A DNA stretch of 64,000 bases from Lysobacterales bacterium (GTDB lineage Bacteria > Pseudomonadota > Gammaproteobacteria > Xanthomonadales > SZUA-36), in the NCBI GenBank assembly GCA_021648045.1, contig JAKITM010000002.1, forward strand, positions 1 through 64,000, written 5' to 3'. Position 1 is the first letter of the stretch. The number at the start of each line of letters is the position of its first letter. The notes under the pieces were generated by a model that was not told the DNA's origin, did not search any database, and worked only from the letters and a program-made list of their open reading frames with translations. Positions 15,694 to 27,421 of the stretch are shown in pieces. A program made the position numbers and the translations under genes.

Positions 15694-16878
15694 ATGTCAC
15701 TACTTAGAAAGCTTTATCGCGGAAAAGACTATCGACGCGCCTTGTCGATTGAGGAGCTTCGCCTGATTGGCCAGCGCCGTGTACCAAACTTTAGTTTCGA
15801 ATATGTTGAAGGTGGCGCAGAAACCGAAACCGCGCTGCAGCGGAATCTAGATGTATTTAAACGCTATAGTTTTCAACCATCTACCCTGGTGAATACCGAG
15901 GGTCGCAAGTCAGGTATTAGCCTGTTTGGAAAACCATCACCCTCACCCCTACTGATTTCACCTACCGGTTTGAACGGCTTACTCCATCACCGTGGTGATA
16001 TTGCACTGGCTAAAGCCGCTGCGAATGCAGGCATTCCGTTTTGCCTCAGCACAGTAGCGAATGTAACCCTTGAAGATGTTTCCACAGAAGCTGGTGGCCG
16101 CTTGTGGATGCAGTTGTATATGATGAACGACCGCAATATCGCTCGGGATATTATTAGCCGCGCTGAAAAAGCCGGTTACGAGGCGTTGATATTTACCACT
16201 GATGCTAATGTTTTTGGCCGCCGGGAGTGGGATCAGAGAAATTACCGTCAGCCAGGAAAACTAACTGCAAGAAACATTCTTGATATCGCCCTGCACCCGC
16301 GCTGGGTGTCGGATGTAATGATTCCCCACGGCATACCTCTATTTGAAAATGTACTGGATTACCTACCAGCAGAAATGCGTACAGTTAAAGGTGGCGTGGT
16401 ATCACTACCGGGTATGCTGGCATCGGATATCAGCTGGGACGACCTCCGCTGGATCAGGGATATGTGGCCGCGGAAACTTATTTTAAAAGGTGTATTAAAT
16501 GTCGCCGATGCAAAACAGGCGGCCAATATCGGCTGTGATGGCATTATTCTCAGCAATCACGGTGGTCGCCAACTCGACAGCTGTGTTGCCCCTATTGAAG
16601 TGCTGCCCGAAATCAGCCGGGCTGTCGGGGAGCAATTAACTATTTTGATCGACAGCGGCTTTCGACGCGGTAGTGATGTGCTTAAAGCCCTTGCCCTGGG
16701 GGCAGATGCTGTGATGATCGGCAGACCAACACTTTACGGCCTCGCTGCCGGCGGCCAGGCTGGTGTTGAACATGCATTGGCCTTATTAAGTGAAGAAATC
16801 GACCGGGTATTGGGGCAGTTAGGCTGTCATTCATTACAGCAGCTCAACTCCCGGATGCTGGTCAAGAATGATCCCTAG
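15694..16878 (+). CDS. FMN-dependent alpha-hydroxyacid dehydrogenase (LldD/MdlB-like)
   Basis: A 394-residue TIM-barrel flavoprotein that oxidises an alpha-hydroxy acid such as L-lactate, mandelate or glycolate to the keto acid. Visible family features: SPTGLNGLLH (89-98), WMQLYMMNDR (138-147), LKGVLN with K265, SNHGGRQLD at 287-295 with catalytic H289 and R292, and IDSGFRRGSDVLKALALGADAVMIGR. Electrons usually go to the respiratory chain when the protein has a membrane segment; none is clear here. Its end overlaps modA by 11 bases, suggesting one operon with the molybdate importer. The substrate remains uncertain. Confidence 0.9.
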   Translation: MSLLRKLYRGKDYRRALSIEELRLIGQRRVPNFSFEYVEGGAETETALQRNLDVFKRYSFQPSTLVNTEGRKSGISLFGKPSPSPLLISPTGLNGLLHHRGDIALAKAAANAGIPFCLSTVANVTLEDVSTEAGGRLWMQLYMMNDRNIARDIISRAEKAGYEALIFTTDANVFGRREWDQRNYRQPGKLTARNILDIALHPRWVSDVMIPHGIPLFENVLDYLPAEMRTVKGGVVSLPGMLASDISWDDLRWIRDMWPRKLILKGVLNVADAKQAANIGCDGIILSNHGGRQLDSCVAPIEVLPEISRAVGEQLTILIDSGFRRGSDVLKALALGADAVMIGRPTLYGLAAGGQAGVEHALALLSEEIDRVLGQLGCHSLQQLNSRMLVKNDP

Positions 16879-17674
16879 AGTCCGCTATTTAAAACTCTGC
16901 TTACTGCTGATATGTTCCAGCCTGCCGGTAACGCTGGCGGCAGCTGAAATACGGGTTGCAGTAGCAAGTAATTTTGTGGTCACAATGAAATCGCTGGCAC
17001 GCGCGTTTGAGGCTCAAAACGAACACCGCATAGTTATCGCCAGCGGCTCCACTGGAAAACATTTTGCGCAAATCAGCCACGGTGCCCCTTTCGATCTGTT
17101 TTTTGCCGCAGACGCGAAACGCCCACAATTGTTGGAACAGCAGGGACTGGCCATCGCTGGTAGCCGTTTTACCTATGCAGTGGGTACACTAATACTTTGG
17201 CAGCCGGAAAAAAACAAAGCACCTCCACAAGACCGGAAAACTTCGCTTTTACAGGGTGACTCTCTTTTAGCGGAACTAAAACAGGCCAACTTTTCCTATT
17301 TAGCCATTGCTAACCCTAAATTGGCGCCCTATGGAATGGCCGCAAAAGAGTCCTTACAAGCTCTCGGCTTGTGGGAAAAGCTGCAAAACCAGATTGTACG
17401 CGGCGAAAACATCTCTCAGGCTTTTCATTTTGTACATAGCGGTAATGCCCAGCTGGGTTTTGTTGCCCATGCACAGGTAATACAACAAAGTCTAGATGCC
17501 AAAGGGCGTTTTTGGCAAGTCCCGGCGCATTATTATCAGCCGATTGAACAACAAGCCGTGCAGCTCAATAACAAAGCTGCCACCCGCGCTTTTGTAAAAT
17601 ACATCCGTTCTCCTGCCGCCAAGCTCATTATCCAACAACACGGCTATTTAACCAGCGACACTTTAGAGCGATAA
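16868..17674 (+). CDS. modA: Molybdate-binding periplasmic protein ModA
   Basis: A 268-residue substrate-binding protein of the molybdate ABC importer. The signal peptide is MIPRVRYLKLCLLLICSSLP ending near LAAA-EI. The mature start IRVAVASNFVVTMKSLARAF and the oxyanion loop IASGSTGKHFAQISHGAPFD are typical of ModA, as are PYGMAAKESLQALGLW and LGFVAHAQV. It binds molybdate or tungstate and hands it to ModB. It overlaps the upstream dehydrogenase by 11 bases and is followed by modB after 22. Confidence 0.92.
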   Translation: MIPRVRYLKLCLLLICSSLPVTLAAAEIRVAVASNFVVTMKSLARAFEAQNEHRIVIASGSTGKHFAQISHGAPFDLFFAADAKRPQLLEQQGLAIAGSRFTYAVGTLILWQPEKNKAPPQDRKTSLLQGDSLLAELKQANFSYLAIANPKLAPYGMAAKESLQALGLWEKLQNQIVRGENISQAFHFVHSGNAQLGFVAHAQVIQQSLDAKGRFWQVPAHYYQPIEQQAVQLNNKAATRAFVKYIRSPAAKLIIQQHGYLTSDTLER

Positions 17675-17696
17675 TACAGCGACTATATTTTCAGAT

Positions 17697-18395
17697 ATGC
17701 TTTCATATATGTTTTCAGATGCTGACCTCACCGCGCTACTCATCACCCTCAAGCTTGCTGGGTTAACCACGCTAATCCTGCTGCTTATCGGTACACCGCT
17801 TGCCTGGTGGTTAGCCCGCAGCCAGTGGCGTTTTAAGTTCTTGCTCGAAGCTGTGCTCGCACTACCTCTGGTACTACCGCCAACTGTGCTCGGCTTTTAC
17901 TTATTAATTGCGCTCGGCCCACAAGGCCCTATTGGTGGTTTTGTTGAGGCCATGGGTGGTACTGCACCCACTTTTAGTTTTACCGGCTTAGTTATTGGCT
18001 CGGTACTCTATTCCATGCCTTTTGTGGTTCAGCCACTACAAAATGCCTTCGCAGCCATTGGTACTCGACCTCTTGAGGTTGCGGCTACGCTTGGCGCTTC
18101 CAAGCTGGATCGGTTTTTTACTATTGCAATACCACTAGCTCGACCAGGATTCTTAACCGCCAGTGTGCTGGGTTTTGCACATACGCTGGGTGAATTTGGT
18201 GTTGTATTAATGATTGGTGGAAATATTCCCGGAAAAACCCAGGTTGTTTCCATTGCCATATATGATCATGTAGAACAGCTTAATTATGGACAGGCTCATA
18301 ACTTATCCATCGCCTTGCTGATTTTCTCTTTCGTCCTGCTGGTCGCGGTATATGGTTTTAATCGTAATGCTAACTTCAGCCTGATTAAAGCATGA
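17697..18395 (+). CDS. modB: Molybdate ABC transporter permease ModB
   Basis: A 232-residue inner-membrane permease with about five or six hydrophobic helices. LPLVLPPTVLGFYLL is the conserved ModB/CysW-type segment, and the EAA loop that contacts the ATPase is seen as LEVAATLGASKLDRFFTIAIPLARPG (about 122-147). It forms the translocation channel for molybdate. An in-frame ATG four codons in is an alternative start. Its last bases overlap the modC start (ATGA). Confidence 0.93.
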   Translation: MLSYMFSDADLTALLITLKLAGLTTLILLLIGTPLAWWLARSQWRFKFLLEAVLALPLVLPPTVLGFYLLIALGPQGPIGGFVEAMGGTAPTFSFTGLVIGSVLYSMPFVVQPLQNAFAAIGTRPLEVAATLGASKLDRFFTIAIPLARPGFLTASVLGFAHTLGEFGVVLMIGGNIPGKTQVVSIAIYDHVEQLNYGQAHNLSIALLIFSFVLLVAVYGFNRNANFSLIKA

Positions 18396-19492
18396 GCATT
18401 CAGGCCCGTTTTCATCATCAGCTAGGTGATTTTCTTCTTGATGTTGATCTAAATCTTCCAGATGTGGGAATTAGTGTTATTTATGGGCCATCTGGTTGTG
18501 GAAAAACCACTCTATTACGATTAATAGCCGGGCTTGATCGCTGTGACACTGGTTCTTTTAGTATCGGCCAGTCCTGCTGGCAGGATAAATCTCTGTTCAT
18601 GCCAACCCATGAACGCGCGCTCGGCTATGTTTTTCAGGAAGCCAGTCTGTTTCCTCACCTCAGTGTTAGCGATAATATCTACTATGGGCTTAAGCGTTCT
18701 GCTAAGCGGTCGCAAGTTGTCTCATTGGATAATATTATTCAGTTATTAGGTATCAGTGAGCTGCTCGGCAGACAAATACAAACACTCTCGGGTGGTGAGC
18801 GCCAACGGGTGGCTATTGCGCGTGCTTTGGCTGCTCAGCCTGAACTGTTGTTGATGGACGAGCCGTTGGCGGCCATTGATACACAACGCAAACTCGAAAT
18901 ACTCCCCTACTTACAAAAACTGCACTCACAACTGCAAATACCGGTTATTTATGTCACCCACTCGCTCAGCGAAGCAGCTCAGCTGGCTGATCAGTTGGTG
19001 GTAATGGGTAAGGGCCGTATTACTGCTGTTGGCAACATCAGCGAAATGTTAACCCGGCTTGATTTAGGCCTAAGTGAAATAAGTGGAGGGCTAAGTAGTG
19101 GGCTAAGTGGCCAGTCTGAACAAATTAGCATGATTCCAGCCCAAGTTACCTCCATTGACCAAACTTATGGAACCAGCTTACTGGCCTTTGCTGGTGGTCA
19201 ATTTACCCTTGCCAGCACCGCCATGAACATTGGCGATGATGTTAGGCTGCAAATTCGGGCCGATGATGTCTCCCTTAACCTAGAGCAAGCCAAAAGCAGT
19301 AGCATTTTGAATATTTTTCCAGCCGAAGTGCTAGAAATTGTAGCGGAGACTTCTTCTCAGGTGCTGATTAAGCTCACCATTGGGGAAAGCTTGTTACTAT
19401 CACGCATTTCACTTAAATCCGCCACCTTGCTACACCTAAAGGTCGGTAGTTTGGTTTTTGTACAAATAAAAAGCGCAGCTTTGCTAAACTAA
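18392..19492 (+). CDS. modC: Molybdate ABC transporter ATPase ModC
   Basis: A 366-residue ATPase. Walker A is GPSGCGKTT (32-40), Q-loop region YVFQEASLFPHLSV, signature LSGGERQRVAIARAL, Walker B LLMDEPLAAID, switch histidine in VIYVTHS. The C-terminal part (about 240-366) is a Mop/TOBE-like domain that binds oxyanion and regulates transport, as in E. coli ModC. It energises molybdate import with ModA and ModB. No ModE repressor gene or clear ModE site was recognised nearby. Confidence 0.94.
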   Translation: MSIQARFHHQLGDFLLDVDLNLPDVGISVIYGPSGCGKTTLLRLIAGLDRCDTGSFSIGQSCWQDKSLFMPTHERALGYVFQEASLFPHLSVSDNIYYGLKRSAKRSQVVSLDNIIQLLGISELLGRQIQTLSGGERQRVAIARALAAQPELLLMDEPLAAIDTQRKLEILPYLQKLHSQLQIPVIYVTHSLSEAAQLADQLVVMGKGRITAVGNISEMLTRLDLGLSEISGGLSSGLSGQSEQISMIPAQVTSIDQTYGTSLLAFAGGQFTLASTAMNIGDDVRLQIRADDVSLNLEQAKSSSILNIFPAEVLEIVAETSSQVLIKLTIGESLLLSRISLKSATLLHLKVGSLVFVQIKSAALLN

Positions 19493-19616
19493 GCTCAGAG
19501 TATTTATTTTTTGTCACTGCCTGAGTTAATTCTGGCATAGTCTAATATTGTAAATATCTTCATAATTCGTTTAATTACATTAATTATATATTATAACCGC
19601 CTAATTGGAGCTTAAA

Positions 19617-20051
19617 ATGCAAGCATTACCACATAACTATCAGGTCAACGCAAGCTCATCCATTAACCACAGCGTAATACTGACTTCCACCGGCCTACCA
19701 GCCCTCGAAACTGATGCACCGGCAGAATTTGGTGGTCCGGGGGATTTATGGTCACCCGAAACCATGCTTGTAGGAGCGATTGCAAATTGTTTTATTTTAT
19801 CTTTTCGGGCGGTAGCCGCAGCCTCCAAAATGGACTGGGAAAAAATTGATTGTGATGTTGAGGCTGTGCTTGAAAGGGTAGAACGGGTGACCCGATTCAC
19901 ACGGGTTATTCTCAAGGTCAAACTGCTAGTTAACGATAACGATAAACGGGAACAAGCTGAGAAGCTTCTGGATAAATCCAAGAGTATTTGTTTAATTACT
20001 AATTCCATGAGCGCTGAGGTGGTTATGGAAAAAATAATAATTACCGGATAA
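19617..20051 (+). CDS. OsmC/Ohr family peroxide-reductase-like protein
   Basis: About 144 residues from the ATG at 19617, preferred because GGAG lies six bases upstream. The family pattern is visible: GGPGDLWSPETMLVGAIANC (the central helix with C60-type peroxidatic cysteine) and the C-terminal KSICLITNSMSAEVVM with the second cysteine. OsmC-type proteins reduce organic hydroperoxides with these two cysteines in the cytoplasm. Here the domain is the YhfA/OsmC-like subtype. It is followed by a strong bidirectional hairpin shared with gyrB. Confidence 0.85.
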   Translation: MQALPHNYQVNASSSINHSVILTSTGLPALETDAPAEFGGPGDLWSPETMLVGAIANCFILSFRAVAAASKMDWEKIDCDVEAVLERVERVTRFTRVILKVKLLVNDNDKREQAEKLLDKSKSICLITNSMSAEVVMEKIIITG

Positions 20052-20102
20052 TATAGATTTTAGTCTTCTTTTAGCTACAATAACGAGATTATATTGTTAT
20101 TT

Positions 20103-20143
20103 AGCATAGCCCCGCAAGCAAGAGCTGCTTGCGGGGCTATGCT
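20103..20143. terminator. Long perfect hairpin between osmC and gyrB
   Basis: Two 18-base arms beginning AGCATAGCCCCGCAAGCA pair perfectly around AGAGC. It lies between convergent genes and can stop transcription from both sides, though the T-runs are weak, so it may act with help or be a REP-like palindrome. Confidence 0.75.
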
Positions 20144-20156
20144 TGGGTAGGCTTGA

Positions 20157-22556
<2,400 letters not shown>

Positions 22557-22675
22557 CTAGTGTGCTCCATTATCCAATCACTTAACCCCGTACAGTGACT
22601 CGCTCGCAAGCGCTGATACGACTACTTAAGCTGATTGAATGTTGTTCTGTTGTTTACTGGAATAATTGTTATATA

Positions 22676-23806
22676 TTATAGCATTTTTGAGACTTTTCCG
22701 TGTTTCACGTGAAACACAGCGTAGCCCGACTTGTTGTTTTTTAAATCACCCAACCATGCAGGCAGGTCTGGCGCTACTGAGGTAATCCATAGCTGCAAAC
22801 TACTGGAGTAGACCCTTTTAAATAAACAAGAAAGCACTTCACTATCAAACTCTGATGCGGGATCATCCAGCAGCACCAGTGGCTCGATTTTGTTTTCCTG
22901 AAGGTGTTCAATCTGTGCCACCAGCATTGCGCAGGCAAGGGCCTTTTGCTGGCCCCTAGAAAACCTGTCCTTTACTTTGTCACGACCGTAAAGCATTGCA
23001 ATGTCAGCACGATGAGGGCCCCCCAGTGTTTGTCCCGCCTCAGCGTCTCTTCTGCGATTTTCCGCAAGATATGCTGGATAGCCTTCACCCGACCAACCCC
23101 GACTGTATTCAAGCGACACATCCGGGAGTGTGCTTGTTATTGAAGCTAACGCCTGGGTTATGTGAGGTACAAGGGTGTTGAATGCCTCTCTACGCATGTT
23201 TGTAATTGCAAGTGCGGCTTCAGCAAGCTGTAAATCCAATGAATCTAGGATTGTATGGTTTGCGCTAGTCGCAGCTTGCTTTAAAAGGGCGTTGCGCTGT
23301 TTCAGGCTCCGGTGAAACCGGTACCACGCGGAAAGGAAGTTTGGTTTCACGTGAAACACTGACCAATCGAGATATTGCCGACGATAAACCGGCCCACCAT
23401 CAACAAGGAGGTGACTATTTGGCTCAAACAACACATAAGGTAATAAATGCGCCAGCCCAGAGCGATGCTTGACCTCTTCACCATCCAAGCGGCCACGCCA
23501 GCGGCTTATGCTGCGTTCAATGCCTAGTTTGTGTTTATGTTTGTGTTTGCTGGTTTCCAGCTCACAATATAATTGTAAGTGTTTTTCGCTGGGGCCAATA
23601 AGGTCGCGGTGACTACCGCTGCGAAAACTACGGCCCTTGGATAACATCACCAGCGACTCCAGCACGCTGGTCTTGCCAGCACCGTTTGCGCCGATGATAA
23701 AATTCAAACGAGGGTGGGGCGCTAAAAGCGCTTGCTCAATATTACGGAAATTATTTATAGTAAGTTTTAATACCTGCACCGCTGATACCGAATTCACCCA
23801 CTCCAA
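22676..23806 (-). CDS. recF: DNA replication/repair protein RecF
   Basis: A roughly 370-residue SMC-like ATPase that helps load RecA on gapped DNA with RecO and RecR. Walker A is GANGAGKTS (39-47), the signature region RFSRGQQKAL, Walker B PLVLLDDPASEFD. The start codon is uncertain: TTG at 23806, or GTG at 23797 after a GGAG, or GTG at 23779 just before the conserved VLKLTINNFRN. Two parS sequences are embedded in the gene, each encoding VFHVK. The gene lies 8 bases after dnaN. Confidence 0.95.
   Translation of the reverse strand: MEWVNSVSAVQVLKLTINNFRNIEQALLAPHPRLNFIIGANGAGKTSVLESLVMLSKGRSFRSGSHRDLIGPSEKHLQLYCELETSKHKHKHKLGIERSISRWRGRLDGEEVKHRSGLAHLLPYVLFEPNSHLLVDGGPVYRRQYLDWSVFHVKPNFLSAWYRFHRSLKQRNALLKQAATSANHTILDSLDLQLAEAALAITNMRREAFNTLVPHITQALASITSTLPDVSLEYSRGWSGEGYPAYLAENRRRDAEAGQTLGGPHRADIAMLYGRDKVKDRFSRGQQKALACAMLVAQIEHLQENKIEPLVLLDDPASEFDSEVLSCLFKRVYSSSLQLWITSVAPDLPAWLGDLKNNKSGYAVFHVKHGKVSKML
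22701..22716. promoter_or_regulatory. parS site, exact consensus
   Basis: TGTTTCACGTGAAACA is identical to the universal bacterial parS 16-mer bound by ParB near the origin for chromosome segregation. It lies in the last codons of recF. Confidence 0.93.
23343..23358. promoter_or_regulatory. parS site, one mismatch
   Basis: GGTTTCACGTGAAACA differs from the parS consensus only in the first base and keeps the 14-bp palindromic core. It lies within recF about 640 bases from the first site. Confidence 0.88.
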
Positions 23807-23814
23807 ATGTTAGC

Positions 23815-24915
23815 TTAGAGTTTTAGTGGCATAACTACATGACGAATGTTGTCATTATCAGGTTCAGTCACTAAACAACTGGAGCTAGGATCCTGCATTG
23901 ACATGACTACCATTTCGCTATCCAATGCATTTAATGCATCCAAAAGATAGGTAACATTAAAGCCCAACTGGGTATTTTCCATGTCTTGTTCGATGGCGAG
24001 ATTTTCTACCGCTTCTTCCTGGTCACGGTTGTGAGCCACAATTTTCATATTATTATCAAAGAGTTCCAATCTAACACCGTGGTATTTTTCGTTCGATAAA
24101 ATAGATACCCGCTGTAATGCACGAATCATTTCAGCTCGGTCTGTACGGAAAGATTTTTCTGCACCTACCGGAATCACTGCCTGATATTCTGGGAAGCGTC
24201 CATCGATTAATTTTGAGGTGAACATCACCTCACCGCGAACCAAACGAACAAACTTTTCTGACAGACTCAACTCAACACTCTGGTCACTGTCAGATAACAT
24301 CCTGATGAGCTCTAAAACACCCTTACGCGGCACAATTAGCTTCAAGTCAGCGTCCAGGTTCAGTTGCGTATTTAAATCACTTAGCGCCAATCTGTGTCCG
24401 TCGGTGGCCACTGTACGCAATCGCGAGCTGCTTAAATCAAACAACAGGCCATTGAGATAATAGCGAACATCTCCATTGGCCATAGCAAAGGCTGTTTTAT
24501 CGAGTATTTGTTTTAAGCCTTTCTCTTCAACCTGAACAGTTTGCATGGACTCTATAGCTTCGATGGTAGGGAATTCTGAAGCCGGTAGAGTACTTAGAGT
24601 AAACCGACTACGCCCGGCCTTGACCAGCACCCGTTCACCTTCTTGTTCAAAACTAATTTCAACACCATCCGGTAAAGCACGGCAAATATCCACCAACTTG
24701 CGTGCCGGGACTGTGGTCTCACCAGCTTCCGATACAATTGCAGAAGCCGTGGCCACCAGTTCGACTTCCATATCCGTACCTGTTACCGAGATTTGATCCT
24801 CTTTTGCAACAATCAGGAAGTTCGCTAATACCGGTAAAGTTTGTCTTCTTTCAACTACACCGACTACTTGAGATAGTGGTTGCAGGATAGCTTCGCGTTG
24901 AATACTGAATTTCAT
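23815..24915 (-). CDS. dnaN: DNA polymerase III beta sliding clamp
   Basis: A 366-residue clamp. It begins MKFSIQREAILQPLSQVVGV and ends with the clamp C-terminus HVVMPLKL, whose residues form part of the partner-binding pocket. Three repeated beta-clamp domains fit the usual length. It encircles DNA and tethers polymerase III and repair proteins. Ribosome site AGGAAC precedes the ATG. It lies downstream of dnaA with a 288-base gap that holds two DnaA boxes. Confidence 0.98.
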   Translation of the reverse strand: MKFSIQREAILQPLSQVVGVVERRQTLPVLANFLIVAKEDQISVTGTDMEVELVATASAIVSEAGETTVPARKLVDICRALPDGVEISFEQEGERVLVKAGRSRFTLSTLPASEFPTIEAIESMQTVQVEEKGLKQILDKTAFAMANGDVRYYLNGLLFDLSSSRLRTVATDGHRLALSDLNTQLNLDADLKLIVPRKGVLELIRMLSDSDQSVELSLSEKFVRLVRGEVMFTSKLIDGRFPEYQAVIPVGAEKSFRTDRAEMIRALQRVSILSNEKYHGVRLELFDNNMKIVAHNRDQEEAVENLAIEQDMENTQLGFNVTYLLDALNALDSEMVVMSMQDPSSSCLVTEPDNDNIRHVVMPLKL

Positions 24916-25203
24916 CTTTTGTTCCTGTGTTAATTAATAAGATATATATATATAAAGACTAGTAATAATAGGGCTTACAGTTATCTGTGTAAAAGCATAT
25001 TATTGTCTTATATTTCAATATGTTAAGTTAATCATAAGCCTTTGTTGAAAACCTGTATATTCTGTTTACAAGCTGTGGATAAATAACGATAGTGGTTTTA
25101 TACCATAGTTATCCACAAAACATCCACACCATTGTACATTGCTTTTAGCTTACAAAAAAACCGGAAACTCGTAGTGAGCCTGAGCCTGAGCCCTGAGCTA
25201 GCG
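24916..25203. other. dnaA-dnaN gap, candidate origin region
   Basis: Contains two perfect DnaA boxes in inverted orientation, TGTGGATAA at 25074-25082 and TTATCCACA at 25109-25117. On the dnaN side there is a very AT-rich stretch (TAATTAATAAGATATATATATA, with its core near 24933-24953), a candidate unwinding element. It also serves as the dnaN promoter region. Which of the two dnaA gaps initiates replication cannot be told here. Confidence 0.6.
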
Positions 25204-26508
25204 TCATGTTGTCAGCTCACGCAACAACCGTGACCAGTCTTCTCGTAAACGCGCATCGGTTTCACATTTTTCTTCCATCACCTTGCACGCATGCATTACC
25301 GTAGTGTGGTCCTTACCACCAAACGCATCACCAATCTCAGGTAAGCTGTGGTCGGTTAATTCTTTTGCCAGCGACATCGCCATTTGTCGTGGGCGTACAA
25401 TAGAGCGCATGCGTCGCTTACCGAGGATGTCACTTACCCGGATTTTGTAGTATTCCGCGACCGTTCGCTGAATATTTTCAATCGATATAAGCCGGTCATG
25501 CACCATTAGCAGATCGCGCAGCGTTTCTGTAGCAAAGCTTACATCTATAGGCCTGCCGGTGAAACGCGAATTGGCACTGAGGCTATTGAGAGCGCCTTCC
25601 AAGTCGCGCACATTAGAACGCATTCGCTTAGCCAACAGGAACGCCACATCTTCTGGCAGGTTCATGTCTTTTTCTTCGGCCTTACTCATTAAAATTGCAA
25701 CTCGGGTTTCAAAATCCGGAGGTTCGATAGCGACAGTAAGTCCCCAGCCGAACCTTGAGCGTAGACGGGATTCAATGCCTTTGACTTCTTTAGGATAACG
25801 GTCGCAGGTAAGGATGATTTGTTGCTGACCCTCAACCAAGGTGTTAAAAGTATGGAAAAACTCTTCCTGGGTGGCATCTTTGCCGGCAAAAAATTGAATA
25901 TCATCAATCAGCAGCACATCTAGGTTGCGGTAGTAATTTTTAAAATCATTAATGGTGCCCTGCCTAAGCGCACTGATCATGTCGTTGATAAACTGTTCAG
26001 AGTGCAAGTAAAGCACCTTGGCCCGCGGACTGGATTTAAGAATTAAGTTTCCACAGGCGTGTAGCAAATGAGTTTTACCCAAACCGGTGCCACCGTATAA
26101 CAGCAAAGGGTTATAAGTTCGCCCAGGTTTTTTGGCGACTTGTTGAGCTGCCGCAGCACCGAGCTCATTGGATTTGCCCTGGACAAAGTTCGAAAAATTC
26201 TGATTAGGGTCTAAACCGGTAACAAACCGAGTTTCATGTGACTCAACCCGTGGCGTACCCGGCCTGGATAAGCCGATATGAATGGTTACAGACTCGCGAT
26301 TGAGGCCCAGATGCTCAAGAATATCTCGAATTCGTTCAAGATACTCGCTGGTAATTTGATCGCGAATAAAAGAGTTGGGCGCGAGCAGCTTTAAACTGCC
26401 GTCAGCCTCGGGCCGGACCCGCAGCGGGCGAATATATGTATCAATGTCTTGCGGACTGAGCTCGCGCTCCAAGTGTTGCAGACATAACTCCCAGTTTTTA
26501 TTGGTCAT
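25204..26508 (-). CDS. dnaA: Chromosomal replication initiator DnaA
   Basis: A 434-residue initiator. Domain I begins MTNKNWELCLQHLERELS; the linker is short. The AAA+ domain III has Walker A YGGTGLGKTH, Walker B VLLIDDIQFF, and SRFGWGLTVAIEPPD. The C-terminal domain IV has RQMAMSLAKELT and the DnaA signature FGGKDHTTVMHACKV. It binds DnaA boxes and melts oriC. At 434 residues it is on the short side for Gammaproteobacteria because of the short domain II. Confidence 0.98.
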   Translation of the reverse strand: MTNKNWELCLQHLERELSPQDIDTYIRPLRVRPEADGSLKLLAPNSFIRDQITSEYLERIRDILEHLGLNRESVTIHIGLSRPGTPRVESHETRFVTGLDPNQNFSNFVQGKSNELGAAAAQQVAKKPGRTYNPLLLYGGTGLGKTHLLHACGNLILKSSPRAKVLYLHSEQFINDMISALRQGTINDFKNYYRNLDVLLIDDIQFFAGKDATQEEFFHTFNTLVEGQQQIILTCDRYPKEVKGIESRLRSRFGWGLTVAIEPPDFETRVAILMSKAEEKDMNLPEDVAFLLAKRMRSNVRDLEGALNSLSANSRFTGRPIDVSFATETLRDLLMVHDRLISIENIQRTVAEYYKIRVSDILGKRRMRSIVRPRQMAMSLAKELTDHSLPEIGDAFGGKDHTTVMHACKVMEEKCETDARLREDWSRLLRELTT

Positions 26509-26852
26509 TTTTATTATAAATTAGTAACTTGTGCGTTTCTAGGTTGATTTTGAAACGGTCTCAAAAGCGCCCCGACCCGTCAACGAGGGTTGTCAGGTGA
26601 TCCTGTGAGGATGCTTAACCGAATCTATTTACGCCGAGTCTTCAACCGGCTTTAGAATTTAGTGTACTCTTCTGTGGATAAGTTATCCACAAAAGTGTGA
26701 AACAAATGATATTTCTTTGTTTTTTTACCGAATATACTTGAAACTGCACGCTGGTAAAGGTACTATTCGCCTCTTGTTTTGAGCCTGTCCAGAGAGGTGC
26801 CAGAAAAACGGCATTAATCGAGGATAGATAGATATTAGAAAGGTACAGACCC
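26509..26852. other. dnaA-rpmH gap, candidate origin region
   Basis: Holds a tight inverted pair of DnaA boxes at 26673-26681 (TGTGGATAA) and 26683-26691 (TTATCCACA), separated by a single G, and a moderately AT-rich stretch with a T-run at 26713-26726. It must also contain the divergent promoters of dnaA and rpmH. In pseudomonads the origin is in this gap. Confidence 0.6.
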
Positions 26853-26987
26853 ATGAAACGCACATTTCAACCCAGTAATTTAAAACGCGCAAGAACTCAC
26901 GGTTTTCGCGCACGCATGGCAACTCGAGGCGGTCGCGCTATACTTCGCGCACGCCGGGCTAAAGGTCGTAAACGCCTGTCAGCCTGA
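26853..26987 (+). CDS. rpmH: 50S ribosomal protein L34
   Basis: A 44-residue basic protein: [20 protein letters not shown], then [18 protein letters not shown] and KRLSA. This is the full length and standard sequence of bacterial L34, part of the large ribosomal subunit. AAAGG lies about ten bases upstream of the ATG. It is followed at once by rnpA. Confidence 0.98.
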   Translation: MKRTFQPSNLKRARTHGFRARMATRGGRAILRARRAKGRKRLSA

Positions 26988-26992
26988 GTGAA

Positions 26993-27421
26993 TTGACCTG
27001 CGACACCAATCTGGCTTATCCGCGCCGGCTTAGATTAACCGGCAGCGCGGACTTTTCCAGAGTTTTTAAACAAAACATCAGCTGTGGCAATCAACACTTT
27101 AGAATTTTAGCCCAAACCGGTAATGGTTTGGGCTTTGCCCGTTTAGGGCAGGTCGTTTCTCGCAAGGTTGACCGCCGCGCAGTAGCGCGCAACCGGATCA
27201 AGCGGTTGGTCAGGGAAAGCTTCCGCTCAGCGCGTGTTCCGGTATTACAAAAAGGCCTACAACAGCCTGAAACCGGTGTTGATTTTGTGGTCTTAGCCCA
27301 GCGTCGCGCAGCCCGAGAAAACAATAATCAGCTGCTCAGAGCATCGCTTCTTCAGCTCTGGCAACAAATAGAAACAAAATTATCCCGGGAACCGGGAAAG
27401 CTAAATAATAGGATCGAGTGA
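26993..27421 (+). CDS. rnpA: Ribonuclease P protein component
   Basis: About 142 residues. RLTGSADFSRVFKQN near the N-terminus and the basic signature VDRRAVARNRIKRLVRESFR (about 60-79) identify RnpA, which binds the catalytic RNase P RNA and helps mature tRNA 5' ends. The frame opens with TTG only a few bases after the rpmH stop; no better ATG exists before the conserved part. Its stop overlaps the yidC start. The yidD gene usually found between rnpA and yidC is not present here. Confidence 0.95.
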   Translation: MTCDTNLAYPRRLRLTGSADFSRVFKQNISCGNQHFRILAQTGNGLGFARLGQVVSRKVDRRAVARNRIKRLVRESFRSARVPVLQKGLQQPETGVDFVVLAQRRAARENNNQLLRASLLQLWQQIETKLSREPGKLNNRIE

